The notes under the pieces: model-generated
What the model saw: only the letters and a program-made list of their open reading frames with translations
Told to the model about the DNA's origin: nothing
The model's database searches: none
Shown here: positions 1-12,200 of the stretch, one piece after another
Numbering within the stretch: the first letter of the stretch is position 1
Layout: each line of letters starts with the position of its first letter
Assembly (NCBI RefSeq): GCF_963259705.1
Contig: NC_081846.1
Coordinates: 93,508,641 to 93,572,640, forward strand
From: Myotis daubentonii
Taxonomy: Eukaryota; Chordata; Mammalia; Chiroptera; Vespertilionidae
DNA length: 64,000 nucleotides
Reading direction: 5' to 3'
Made by a program: the position numbers and the translations under genes

Positions 1-66
1 TGATAGTAATTTGTTTATATTAATTGTATTTGTTAATTTTATTCTTTGTCTTCACCAACTGACACT

Positions 67-150
67 CTCCCCCAAACTCTGAGAGCAGAGTTTGGGGGAG
101 AACCCCATTTGGGGGAGAACCCCCAAACTCTGCTGTTTGGGGGAGAAAGG
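67..150. repeat. Inverted-repeat cluster just upstream of the start codon
   Basis: A perfect 15-bp inverted repeat (67-81 and 86-100, arm CTCCCCCAAACTCTG) has a 4-bp loop. Further partial copies of the same G-run/C-run words follow to about 150, including a second small hairpin (CCCCCAAA ... TTTGGGGG). The cluster ends about 36 bp before the ATG at 186, so it would lie in the 5' UTR or proximal promoter of the FAM170A-like gene. Confidence 0.7.
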
Positions 151-185
151 TATCTGATTTGAGTGACTCTTTAACGAGTTCAACC

Positions 186-255
186 ATGAATCATAAAGAG
201 AAACAGAAACATTTGGAAGACAGGCATTTCATCAAAACTGCAAGCATGTCAAGAG
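186..255 (+). CDS. FAM170A: FAM170A-like first coding exon
   Basis: ATG at 186 has A at -3 and opens 23 codons starting MNHKEKQKHLE. It ends at a consensus donor (AGAG|GTATGT) after the first base of a codon, which is phase 1 and matches every acceptor downstream. The KQKHLE stretch resembles the RKHLE motif I recall near the FAM170A N-terminus. The exon is short and basic. It was chosen because length, phase, donor and residue pattern all agree. No start-site data are available. Confidence 0.7.
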
Positions 256-3200
256 GTATGTGTTATGCACATTCTCGGGGCATAGGGTAACCAGGTGCTC
301 TTTTCTAAAGAAAGACATAGAGAATTCCTAGTTTTGATGGTGAATAGAGAGAGTGAGAGAGTGAGGAAAGAAGAGGGAGGATGGGAGAGGAGAGAGGAAA
401 GGGAGTGAGTTGTGGGTGGGAGAGAGAAGAGAGAGAATGAAGAGGAGAAAGATGATAAACCAGGGAAAGAGGGAGAGGGTGGTGGGAGGGAGGGAAGAGA
501 GACCTTGAGAGACTGAGATGGATGTGTGCCTGCTGATCTTTTTAGGGCCCAGGGAGTCTGAGAGTAAACTTAGATGTCCAGGGCCTCGTCACTGTGGGTT
601 AGGACATGTGCTACCTGCATCCTGTCCGTCTGGGTTGCTCTGTTAGAGACATAGTGGTTGATTAGTATAATATTTCTTAGGAAATGTATTTCCCTGTATT
701 TGATTTCTGCCTAAGGGCATTGGTAGAGTAAATGCTGTTGTTGCTAGTTTTTTAATAGTATATTCTCCTGTTAATCAGGAAGAAAGTCTGGCTCCTAGAG
801 GTGAGCAGTAAATTGGGGGTGGGGGGAGAAGGACATTGAACACTGAAAGTTATTGTGCAAGGATGAGTGTTTAATGTCAGATAGAATTTATTTACTCAGG
901 GGTAAAAATGAATTGTTATCTTTTAGATTCTGAAGATATAAATGTGGGCCTACTATGTGAAATGTAAGAAAAAATGGGTTACACACACAAACACACACAC
1001 ACACACACACACACAAAAACAACAACAACAACAAAAATACAACTATTAACAATGATGGTTAAATTAAGAAGAAAGTTTGGCTCTTTCTGAAAACTGGAAA
1101 ACTGGAATGCTTTGGTTACTATGGAGATTGAAAGTAAACAAGCAACCAGTATCTGGAAGAACTGTTGGTCAGGTGTGGGAGGGTGGCAGATTGGAGCCAA
1201 CACCAAAGTTCTAATGGTAGCTCACATTCCTCAAGGGAACTGGTATTTCCAACTTGTTTGGGATTTCTGCGTCTTCCAGGGGACCTTTGGCAACATCATA
1301 TTGTAACTGTATTTTTATCATTGGTACTATTACTACAAGTGTTGTCATTGCCCAACGGCCTTACGTCTTGCCCACCTCCCCCACAACCACTCCCCCTTTC
1401 CTGTGGCCATCACAACACTGTTGTCTGTGTTTATCAATTATGCATATGTGCTCTTTGGCTAATCCCTTTACCTTCTCTCATCCCATCTCCTCTCTCCTCC
1501 TCTGTGAGAGGGGTCAGGCTATTCCAAGTGTCCATGCCCCTGTTTCTATTTTGTTTGTGAGATTGGTATCCCTGCTTTTGAATTTTAGGTAAACAGAAGT
1601 GCAAAATACATACTTTGTGTCTGGTTCCTTTCTCTCTTCGTTATATTTATGATATTCATTCATGTAGCATTTGACTTTAGCTTTTTCAGTCTTGTTATCT
1701 GTATGGCATTGCATGAATATAATTTCTCCATTGATTATACTTTTCTGAGCATTTCTGTTGCTTTGTGTCTGAACTACATGAAAAGGTGATGTTCTGGGCA
1801 TTCTAGTACAAGTATTTTTCAGTTCAGACACATTTCTACTTGGTGAATGCTGAAGAGCTAGACTGCTGGGCCTAAGGTGCCATATTCTATCTTAAACCCT
1901 TGAGAACTCAATCTTTCATGCTTTTAACTTCTAAGGCAATTACATGTTACTGGCCTCCTAATTTGCACACTCTTTGTTGTACTCTTTGCATCTTTTTTTA
2001 AGCAAAGCTATTCTTTCTCTTATACACCTTCATTTTTACATCTTCACATCTTTAATTATGCCCTCACACATTTTGCAACTTCACTAGTCTGAAAGAGAAT
2101 ATGTTCAGTAATAAAATTCCCTATCTAAACTGCATGATATGAAAAACACACAAATCCTTCATTACAGGAAATTCAATCTACACACATAAATACGTGCTGA
2201 ACTACCACACAAAGAGCACAGATGCCCTCTCAGTCACACAGAGCCCAGCCCATATTCAGATTTGCAAACTCCAAATCAATCACACATTAAACCTTAATCT
2301 CATTTTTAACCAACACATTATAAACTTAAACACCACGTACATTACCTTCACCATAGCATTTTGCTACAAATATGAATAATATACATAGCACACATTCATG
2401 AGACATGATGATAATAATGAGCATTGAGCTTGGCTAACATTGAAACTGGGACAGTGACATAATCATATAATTTCTTCAAAAATAAAAATTCATCTGTTTG
2501 TAGCTCTGTCTGTATATTAATATCACTATAGGTAGCAATATAAATATATGGATACATGCAGGATGCTTCATGAAATGCACACCACGTACTTCCAAATTGT
2601 ACACTTTTTCATGAGGAAATTGGGTTGATAGCCAACATTTGTTCCTGCACACTGCCTTTCACACAAGATATTAAGTTGTTGAAAATCTATGTAGATCTTC
2701 AGAAATATCACATGCAGAAATACCCAATGCCACTGACATCCACAAACATACCATTTAATAAGTGCTTGCTTAGAGTTTGGGGTAAATGGAATATTAAGTG
2801 TGATAGTCACCTTAATTTCTGTGAGAGCAAGTGTCATTTGAAGTGAAGATGCCTGACAAGTAATATCCACTCAACATGTAGTTTTTGAGTGGACACGGAC
2901 CTCAGAAAATGCCTCACAATATTCTTTTTTATTCAATTGCCCAGGACAATGCAACATCCAAGAGGACACATCTCAGCGTCAGACATCTGCAGAGGCCCCA
3001 GCCCGTAATCAGGCAGCAGGAGAAAGGATTGACATCTCTAAACCTTTCATCTGTATCCTCTCCCCACCAACGCATCCCTGTCTCGATAAGGATGGTAAGG
3101 AATACACAAAAGTGGGATCTGAGTTTGGTCATAAGATGAAGCTTAACTCTCAGGCTATTCTCTACGTAGCTCACTTTTCTCTCAAAAACAGGAAAAGGTT

Positions 3201-6200
3201 TCAGGGCAGAAGAATGAGTACTAATGCTTCTGCAGAGGGACAAGAAGGGAGTGTACATTCTAGAACTGGGCAAAGTCCTTCAGCACAAATCCCCAACATA
3301 GCAGCACTGGGGCAGCTGTGGCTGAGGTAGAGGACCATGCCAATCGGTGTAAGAAAGTTTAATTAGAACCTAAGACTCAAATGAGTACAGACAAAGATTC
3401 TCACAGGCTCACACTTCTGTCCTCTTTCATACCCAGTAAGGCTCCATTTCTCCTTCTTTTCCCTCGTCCTCTCATATACAGAGGCCTTCACCATGCACCT
3501 ATCTTTCCCACTCTCTAGCAGCATTACCTAGGTACACTCTTGTCTTCATTCCTTCACACAATCATTTTCAGACTCACCCATTTACACACTAATTCCATAT
3601 ATAATCCATACAGATAACCTAACATGCCCAGCAGGAAATGAAATTTCACCTGTTGTGTGTGTAACCATATGGCTCTTCAGCAGCCAGGCCTTCAGTCCTT
3701 CATGGAGTGAACATTCTGAGAGTGCACGCACATGTTCCCTAACGGGCTCCCTCTCAAAATCTCAAGTTGAACAGGTACCACTCCTGCAGTTGTTCACATG
3801 TGCTGTCACACTACATAGCAAAGATGCACACCCTCAGTCACCATCCCTTTTCACAGACGTGGAAAACACACCCAGGTAAGTCCCGGAATATGCATCCCAC
3901 TCAGCGAAAACTTGCACACAAAGTACATCCTCATTCCCACAGTGTTATACCATGTAATCACATCAAACAAAGTAACCCACACACAGAATTCTGAAATACC
4001 ATATGTACGTGAACTTTCACTCCACATGCTCATGTAGGTCATGGCCATCTTAACTCCTACCACCTTCACACACATCTTCTAGTTTTCTTACGTTTGAAAA
4101 TGTCTTTCCTGGGATTCCATCAATCACATCGAAATGTTTTCTGTCCTGGAACCTTTAACATGCCTGTATCCCAGTCAGTTAGGAAATAGAAGAGCCCGCA
4201 GGAGCACAAAGGAGGTTTGTATAGTGATGCCTGGAAGTATAACCTATCATTTCCCTTCATTTCCTATTGTAGAAATGTAACCACGTGGTCAGAAGTACCT
4301 GCAAGGGAAGCTAATAAACATAACATAGCAGTATGTCCAGATTGAAAGGAGACAGAGGTCTCTGTCCATTTCAAAGAACATTCTTTGTGCAAACCCAGTC
4401 ACGCATGACATTTATTAACAATAAATATTTCTGTGCATTTAATATTTTCATGAGAACCGTATTACACTATCAGGGAAGATGAAGGCCATGTGTGCTCACT
4501 GAACAGGGCACATAGTAGACTCTTCTTGTTTGTTAAATGGACAGATATGCTAGTATACACAAATAACAACATCAACTACCTCTCTGTTACTTGTATTGAA
4601 TTTCTCAGCAAAGCTGAACATACATATGAGAAGGTGCTTTGAGGCACAGAACAAGGCAGTGGCCCTAACTCAAGGCTGGAAAGCATGCAAGGCTGCTTCT
4701 TCAGACAGTTTATCTTGCATCTCTTCTAAAAACAAGCTAAATGGTGCTGCTAAGGAGGGACTATTGAATAGGCTGCGAAGGGAGGTTGGGATCTAGACAG
4801 AACCCAGGGTTGAGGTGAATGGTTCTGCCAAATAGTCAACACAAGTATGCCAAGGACAAAAACTGGAATGCTGCTGCATCATCTTTAATAGGATAAACAA
4901 TGGAGGCAATACATTCCAAGCGAAAAAACAAGGAATAGGTCTGGAGCAAGCTCAAGGAGATCAGTGTAAAACAGCATTCTATTTGAGGAAAGAATGGGAG
5001 AGGGCCTATTAGAGAAACATGGAAGTATATTTTTATATGATCTGGACAAGGGCATGTTGTATTTACTAGAAACATGTGAAGCAATAATAACTTAACACAG
5101 GCCCAAAGTGGTAGGATCCTCCAGAACTGAACTTGAGGTAGAGTGCAGAGATACCCAAGTGAAGATCTCATAACATCCATATACTTTCATAGCCAATGTT
5201 TCCCACTCCCTTTCATTACATATGAAATTCCTATGAACTCACTTTCCATATCATCTAATTCCTTTTAATATTCCACATGGATTAAAATTCCATACCATCC
5301 AAAGGGTTATAATTTCTCTGACTCCTAGGACCCTAGGTTAGTATCCCTGTTTTTAAATTTTATGGAAATGAAGAGGCACGATAATACTTTGTGTCTAGTT
5401 CCTTTCACTCATTACTACACTTGTGTAATTCATCCATGTGGTACGTGATGTTAATTTTGTTCCTTTTTGGTATATGTATATCATTTCACAAATATTATTT
5501 CTTCATTGATTATAATCTTCTGATCACTCAGGTTGCTTTGACTTTGGACTACTTGAAAATGTGATGTTCTGGGCAATCTATTACATATATTTTTCAATAT
5601 GACCAAAATTCTATGTGGTGAATGCTGAAAAATTAGAATGCTAGGCCATAGAGGCCATATTCATTTTAACCTCCTCGAAAGTCAATATTTCACATTTTAC
5701 TTTCTAATGCAATTTGCTGTTATGGCATATTACAAAATATTCTCTGCATTCTCTGCCTTTCTTTTTAAAGCATAGGTATTTTTTCTCTTATAAACTTTCA
5801 TTTCACATCCCCACATTCTATAACTATTGTCTCACATTTTGGCAATATACTAACTGCTCTAGTCTCAAAGACAATATTCTTAGTGATAACATTCCTTATC
5901 TAAACAACATAATATATAAAGCACGTGAGTACATTATTATTGATAATGCAATCTACACATTATGCAATAACTATGTGCTGAACTAACACAGTGACAGAAA
6001 GCACACATACCCTCCTCAGTCACACAAAGCTCATTCCACATTTACATTTGCAAACACCAAATCAATAACACATTATACCTCAACCCAGTTTTAACCAACG
6101 CATCAGAAATGTAAACACTAAGCACATTACATTCACCACGGCATTTTGCTGTAAATATGAATAGTACCCATATTCAAGAGACATGAAGATCATCTTAAAC

Positions 6201-9200
6201 AGTGAATTAAGCAGCAGTGAGCTTGCTAAGATTGAAACAGGGACAGTGACAAAACAGTGTATAATTTTTTAAAACTAAAAATTTATCCTTTTACAGCTCT
6301 GTCTTTATACTGGTGTGTATATATATATACACACCAGTATAAAAAGCAATGTAAGTATATGCATATTCATTAAGAACTTCATAAAAGTCACACCATATGT
6401 CTGCTAAATGCACAATTTTTCATGAGGAATTTGAATTGATATCCACCTTTTAATCCCTGCATACTGTCTTTCAGGCATGATTCGTAGTTGTTGGTAATGT
6501 GTATAGATAGATCTCCAGAAATATCACATGCAAGATACCCAATCCAACTGACATCCACCAAACACACCATTCAATAAGAGTTTACCAATAGTTTGGAATA
6601 AATATAATTTTAAATGGGAAAGTCCCCTGAATTACTGTGAGAGCAAGTGTCAAGTGAAATGATGATACCTGAAATGTATTGTCCACTGAACATGCAGTTT
6701 CTGAATTGACAAAAATGCCAGAAAATGCCTCATCTCAGTGTACTTTTTTATTCCATTGCCCAGGACCCTGCAATACTCAAGACAAGGCACCTCTACCCAT
6801 GTCACCAATGGAGGCCCCAGCCTGTAGTCAAGCAGCAGGGAATCAGTCTGCCTTCTGTAAACCTTTCGCCGTTGTTTTCGGACCATCTAAGCCGTGTAGG
6901 AAGGTATTCGTGTACGGAGATATGAGACTGGATGAGGATGGTAAGGAATAAACAAAGCAGCGATCTGCACTTGATCGAGAGATATAGCTTAATTGCTCAG
7001 CATACTCTCTACTTAGTTCATTTTCCCCTCAAAAGCAGGAAAGGGCTACAGGAAAGAGCAACTAGGACGAAGGCTCCTGTAGAGGGACAAACAGGCAGTG
7101 TGCCTTCAAGGACAGGGCAAGGTCGCTCAGCACAAATTTCCAACATAGCGCCAGCTGAAACTGAGGCAATAGACAGTGCTGATGTGTGTACATGACATTT
7201 TACTCAGAACTTACTCTCTGAGAAGCACAAACTGAGATCCCCACACACACACTCACTCATCTGTCATCCCCAATATCAAGTAAGGCTCTGTATGTCCTTC
7301 TTTTCCCTTGTTCTCCCATATACACAGGCTTTCCCGCTTCATGTCTCTTTCCCATTCTCCATTCCCATTACAGAGATACAGTCTTACCTTCACTGCATCA
7401 CAAAATCATTATCAGATTCACTAATTCCATAATATGCACACACTAATCCCATGAATATGCCACATCCCCTCACACAGAAAACCTCTTTAGGTCAAAGTCT
7501 AATAAATTTATATGCCCTGAAGAGAATTTACTTTCATCTGTTTCCTTTCTAATCTATATGGCACTTCAGCTAACAGGCCTTCAGATCTTCACTGAACTGA
7601 ACACTCTGAGAGCTCATACACCTTTCCCCTAATACTGTCCGTCTCACTGTCTTACAGTAAGAACAAGTACCAGTCCTGCACCATTCACATATGCTGTCAT
7701 ACCACATTGCAAACATGCACACACTCATTGCCCATCCTCTTTACCAACATGGAAAACACTCAGCAGAAATACTCTAATACATGCATACAATTCCAAAAAT
7801 ACTTGCACACAAAAATACATCCTTATTCCCACATTGATATGCCATGTAAACAACTCTAAGTATCCCACACATAGAATTCTGAAATATAATATGCATATGA
7901 ACTTTCACTCCAAATTCTCGAGTGCGTCTTGGACATCTTAAACCCTATAGACTTCACACACATCTTCTGGCTTGCTTATGTTAAAAATTTTCTTTCCCAG
8001 TAATCCATCAACTATATCAAAAAATTGCGTCTACTGGAGCCTCTGAGATGCCTGCAATCCAGCCAGTCAGGAAGCAGAAGAGCACAGAGGGTCACATTCA
8101 AGGTTTGTATGGCGAAGCCTGAAATGGCACATGTCATTTCCATTTATTTTCCATTGTAGAAAAGTAATCTCATGGTCAGAACTACCTTCAAGGGAAGCTA
8201 ACAAAGATAACATAGTTTTATGTCCAGGTTGAAAGCAGACAGCAATCTCTGTTCCATTTTCAAAGAAGCCACTTTGAACAAACCCAGGACATATATTAGC
8301 ACAATAACTACTCCGTGCATTGAATATTTTAAAGGAACCATATAACAGTACCCATCCATGCCATGTGTGCTCAATGAATGTGGTACACGGTCAACTCTTT
8401 GTTTAATGGACTGGTAAATACAGGAATTACAAGAATGTTCTGTATATCTATTATTTGTATTTAATTTCTCAGCAAAGCAGAATTCAGGAGATGCTTTGCA
8501 GCGCAGGCACAAGGCAGTGGCGCCAACTCAATGCCAAAAAGCATGGAAGGCCTCTTCTATAGAGAGTTTTACCTCCATCTCTTCTAAAGTAAAGCAAAAT
8601 GATGCTGGTAAAGAGGGACTATTGTGTAGGATGCATAAGGAGGAGGGATCTAGATAGAACCCATGGATGAGCCAAGTGTTTCTGCCCATTAACCGACAAA
8701 AAGCTGCCCAGTACAAACAGATACTCCAATTTTTCTGCATCTTCTTAGTAAGATCAGCACTGGAAGCAAGGGAAAACACTGAAAACAGCTGGAGGGAGTT
8801 CAAGGCGATCAGTGGAGAACAGTGTTCTATTGGAGGAAATAATGGGAGAGGGCCTAAGGGGATGAGAGTTTTATCAGAGAAACATGGAAGAACATGCTCC
8901 TATGAGTTGGCCAAGCACTTGTAATATTATCAGGATCCTGTGAAGCACTAAGAACTTACCACGGGCCCAACGTAGTAGGATCCTCAAGAACTGAACTTGA
9001 GGTAGAGTGCAGAGATACCCAAGTGAAGACCCCATAACATCCATATACTTTCATAGCCAATGTTTCCATTCCCATTCATTACATATGAAATTCCTATGAA
9101 CTCACTTTCCCTATCAACTAATTCCTTTTAATATTCCATGTGGATTAAAATTCCATATTATCCAAAGAGTTATAATTTCTCTGACTCCTAGGAACCTAGG

Positions 9201-12200
9201 TTAGTACACCATTTGCTAAGAGTTTACTTATAATTTGGAATAAATATAAACTTATAGTTTTAAATGGGAAAGTCCCCTGAATTACCATGAGAGCAAGTGT
9301 CAAGTGAAATAATGATGCCTGACATGTAATGTCCACTGAACATGCAGTTTCTGAATTGACAAAGACCCCAGAAAATGCCTCATCTCAGTGTTCTTTTTCA
9401 TTCCATTGCCCAGGACCCTGCAATACCCAAGACAAGGAACCTCTACTCATGTCACCATTGGAGGCCCCAGCCTGTGGTCAGGCAGCCAGGCAAAATTCTG
9501 CCTTCTGTGAACCTGTCACCTCTGTTTCATCACCGTCTATGCCGTGTATGAAGATAAAAGTGTATGGAAAAACACCTCTTGATCAGGATGGTAAGGAACA
9601 AACAAAGGAGGGATCTGTACTTGATCAAGAGATGTAGCTTAATTGCTCAGCCTACTTTTCACTTAGTTCATTTTCCCCTCAAAAGCAGGAAAGGGCTTCA
9701 GGAAAGAGGAACTAGGACTAAGGCTCCTGCAGAGAGACAAACAGGCAGTGTGCCTTCAAGGACAGGGCAAGGTCGCTCAGCACAAATTTCCAACATAGCG
9801 CCAGCTGAAACTGAGGCAATAGACAGTGTTGATGTGTGTATATGACATTTTACTCAGACCTTACTCTCTGAGAAGCACAAACTGAGATCCCCACACACAC
9901 TCACTCATCTGTCATCCCCAATAACAAGTAAGGCTCTGTATGTCCTTCTTTTCCCTTGTTCTCCCATATACACAGGCATTCCTTCTTCATCTGTATTTCC
10001 CATTCTCTAGCAGCATTACGGAGATATACTCTTACCTTCGCTTCATCACAAAATCATCATCAGATTCACTAATTCCATAATATGCACATACTAATCCCAT
10101 AAATAATCCTCTTCGCCTCACACAGAAAATCTCTTGAGGTCAAAGTCAAATAAACTTATATGCCCTGAAGATAATTTACTTTCATCTGTTTCCTTTTTAA
10201 TCTATATGGCACTTCAGCTAACAGGCCTTCAGATCTTCACTGAACTGAACACTCTGAGATCTCATACACCTTTCCCCTAATACTCTCCGTCTCACTGCCT
10301 TCCAGTAAGGACAAGGACCAGTCCTGCACCATTCACATATGCGGTCATACCACATTGCAAACATGCACACACTCATTCCCCATCCTCTTTACCGACAAGA
10401 AAAACACTCACCACAAATATTCTAATACATGCATACAATTCCAAAACACTTGCACACAAAACTACATCCTCATTCCAACACATGGATATGCCATGTAATC
10501 ACCTCAAAGTATCCCACACATAGAATTCTGAAATATAATTTGCATATGAACTTTCATTCCAAATTCTCATGTGGGTCATGGATATCTGAACCCCTATAGA
10601 CTTAACACACATCTTCTATCTTGCTTATGTTAAAAATTTTCTTTCCCAGTATTCCATCAACCAAATCAAAATGTTTCCTCTACTGGAGCCTCGGAGGTGC
10701 CTGCATTTCAGTCAGGTATGAAACAGAAGAGCACAGAGCAACACTTAGGAGGTTTGTATGGAGAAGCCTGAAATGGCACATGTTATTTCCACTCATTTTC
10801 CATTGCAGAAAAGTAATCTCATGGTCAGAACTACCTTCAAGGGAAGCTAACAAAGATAACATAGTTTCATGTCCAGGTTGACAGAAGACAGCAATCTCTG
10901 TTCCTTTTTCAAAGAAGACACTTTGAACAAAACCAGTCACCCAGGACATATATTAACATAATAACTAATTCCGTGCATTTAATATTTTCATGGGAACCAC
11001 ATAACACTACCCCTTCAGGGCTGTGTGAGTTCATAAGTGTGGTCGATGGTAGAATCTTTGTTTAATGGACAGGTAAATACACAAATTAAAGAATGGGCTG
11101 CATATCTTTTATTTTTATTTAATTTCTCAGCAAAGCTGAATTCAGGAGATGCTTTGCAGCGCAGGCACATGGCAGTGGCCCCAACTCAACGCCAGAAAAT
11201 ATGGAAGGCCTCTTCTACAGAGAGTTTTGCCTCCAGCTCTTCTAAAGACAAGCAAAATGATGCTGGTAAGGAAGGAGTATTGAGTAGGATGCCAAGGGAG
11301 GTGGGATCTAGACAGAACCCATGGTTGAGCTGAGTGTTTCTGCCCATTAACCGACAACAAGCTGCCCATTACAAACTGATACTACAGTGATTCTGCATTT
11401 TCTTAGTACATTGATGGCGAACCTATGACACACCTGTCAGAGGTGACAAACAACCTCATTTTGTTTTGGTTGATTTTTCTTTGTTAAATGGAACATCAAT
11501 ATATAAAGTAAATATTAAAAATATAAATCTTTGTTTTACTATGTATTAAAATATCAAAAAATTTCTGTATGTGACATGGCACCACAGTTAAGGGAGGGTT
11601 TTTCCAAATACTAACAGGCTGAGCTCAAAAGGTTCACCATTACCGCCTTAGTAGGATCAGCAGTGGAAGCAGAGAAAACACCAAAAACAGCTGGAGGGAG
11701 CCCAATGAGATCAGTGGAGAATAGTGTTCTATTGGAGGAAATAATGGGAGAGGGCCTAAGGGGAGGAGAGTTTTATCAGAGAAACATGGAAGAACATGTT
11801 CCTATGAGTTGGCCAAGCACAGGTCACATTACCAGGATCTCGTGAGGCACTAATCACTTAACACAGGCCCAATGTGGTAGGATCCTCAAGAACTGAACTT
11901 GAGGTAGAGTGCAGAGATTCCCAGGCAAAGTCACGATCAGATCTATGTATTTACATAGCCAGAGTTTCCCATTCACATTCATCTCATATAAGACCCCTTT
12001 GCTGTCACTGTCCCTGTCATTCATTTCCCTACAACATTCCACTTGCATCTAAATTCTCCATGCTGGATTTTTGTCCATGCCATGCAAACCGTTATAATTT
12101 GTCTGACTCTTAAGTAGCTAGATTAATATCCTTGTTTTTAAATTTTATGGCAATACAAGGGCACAATATATACTTTTGTCTAGCTCCTTTCACTAATCAA

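Noticed and set aside
10799..10880. A further candidate exon after Z (acceptor CCATTGCAG, ORF with KVISWSELPSREAN)
   Set aside because: It is open only when entered in phase 2 and ends in phase 1, so it would break the frame. In phase 1 it meets TAA at once.
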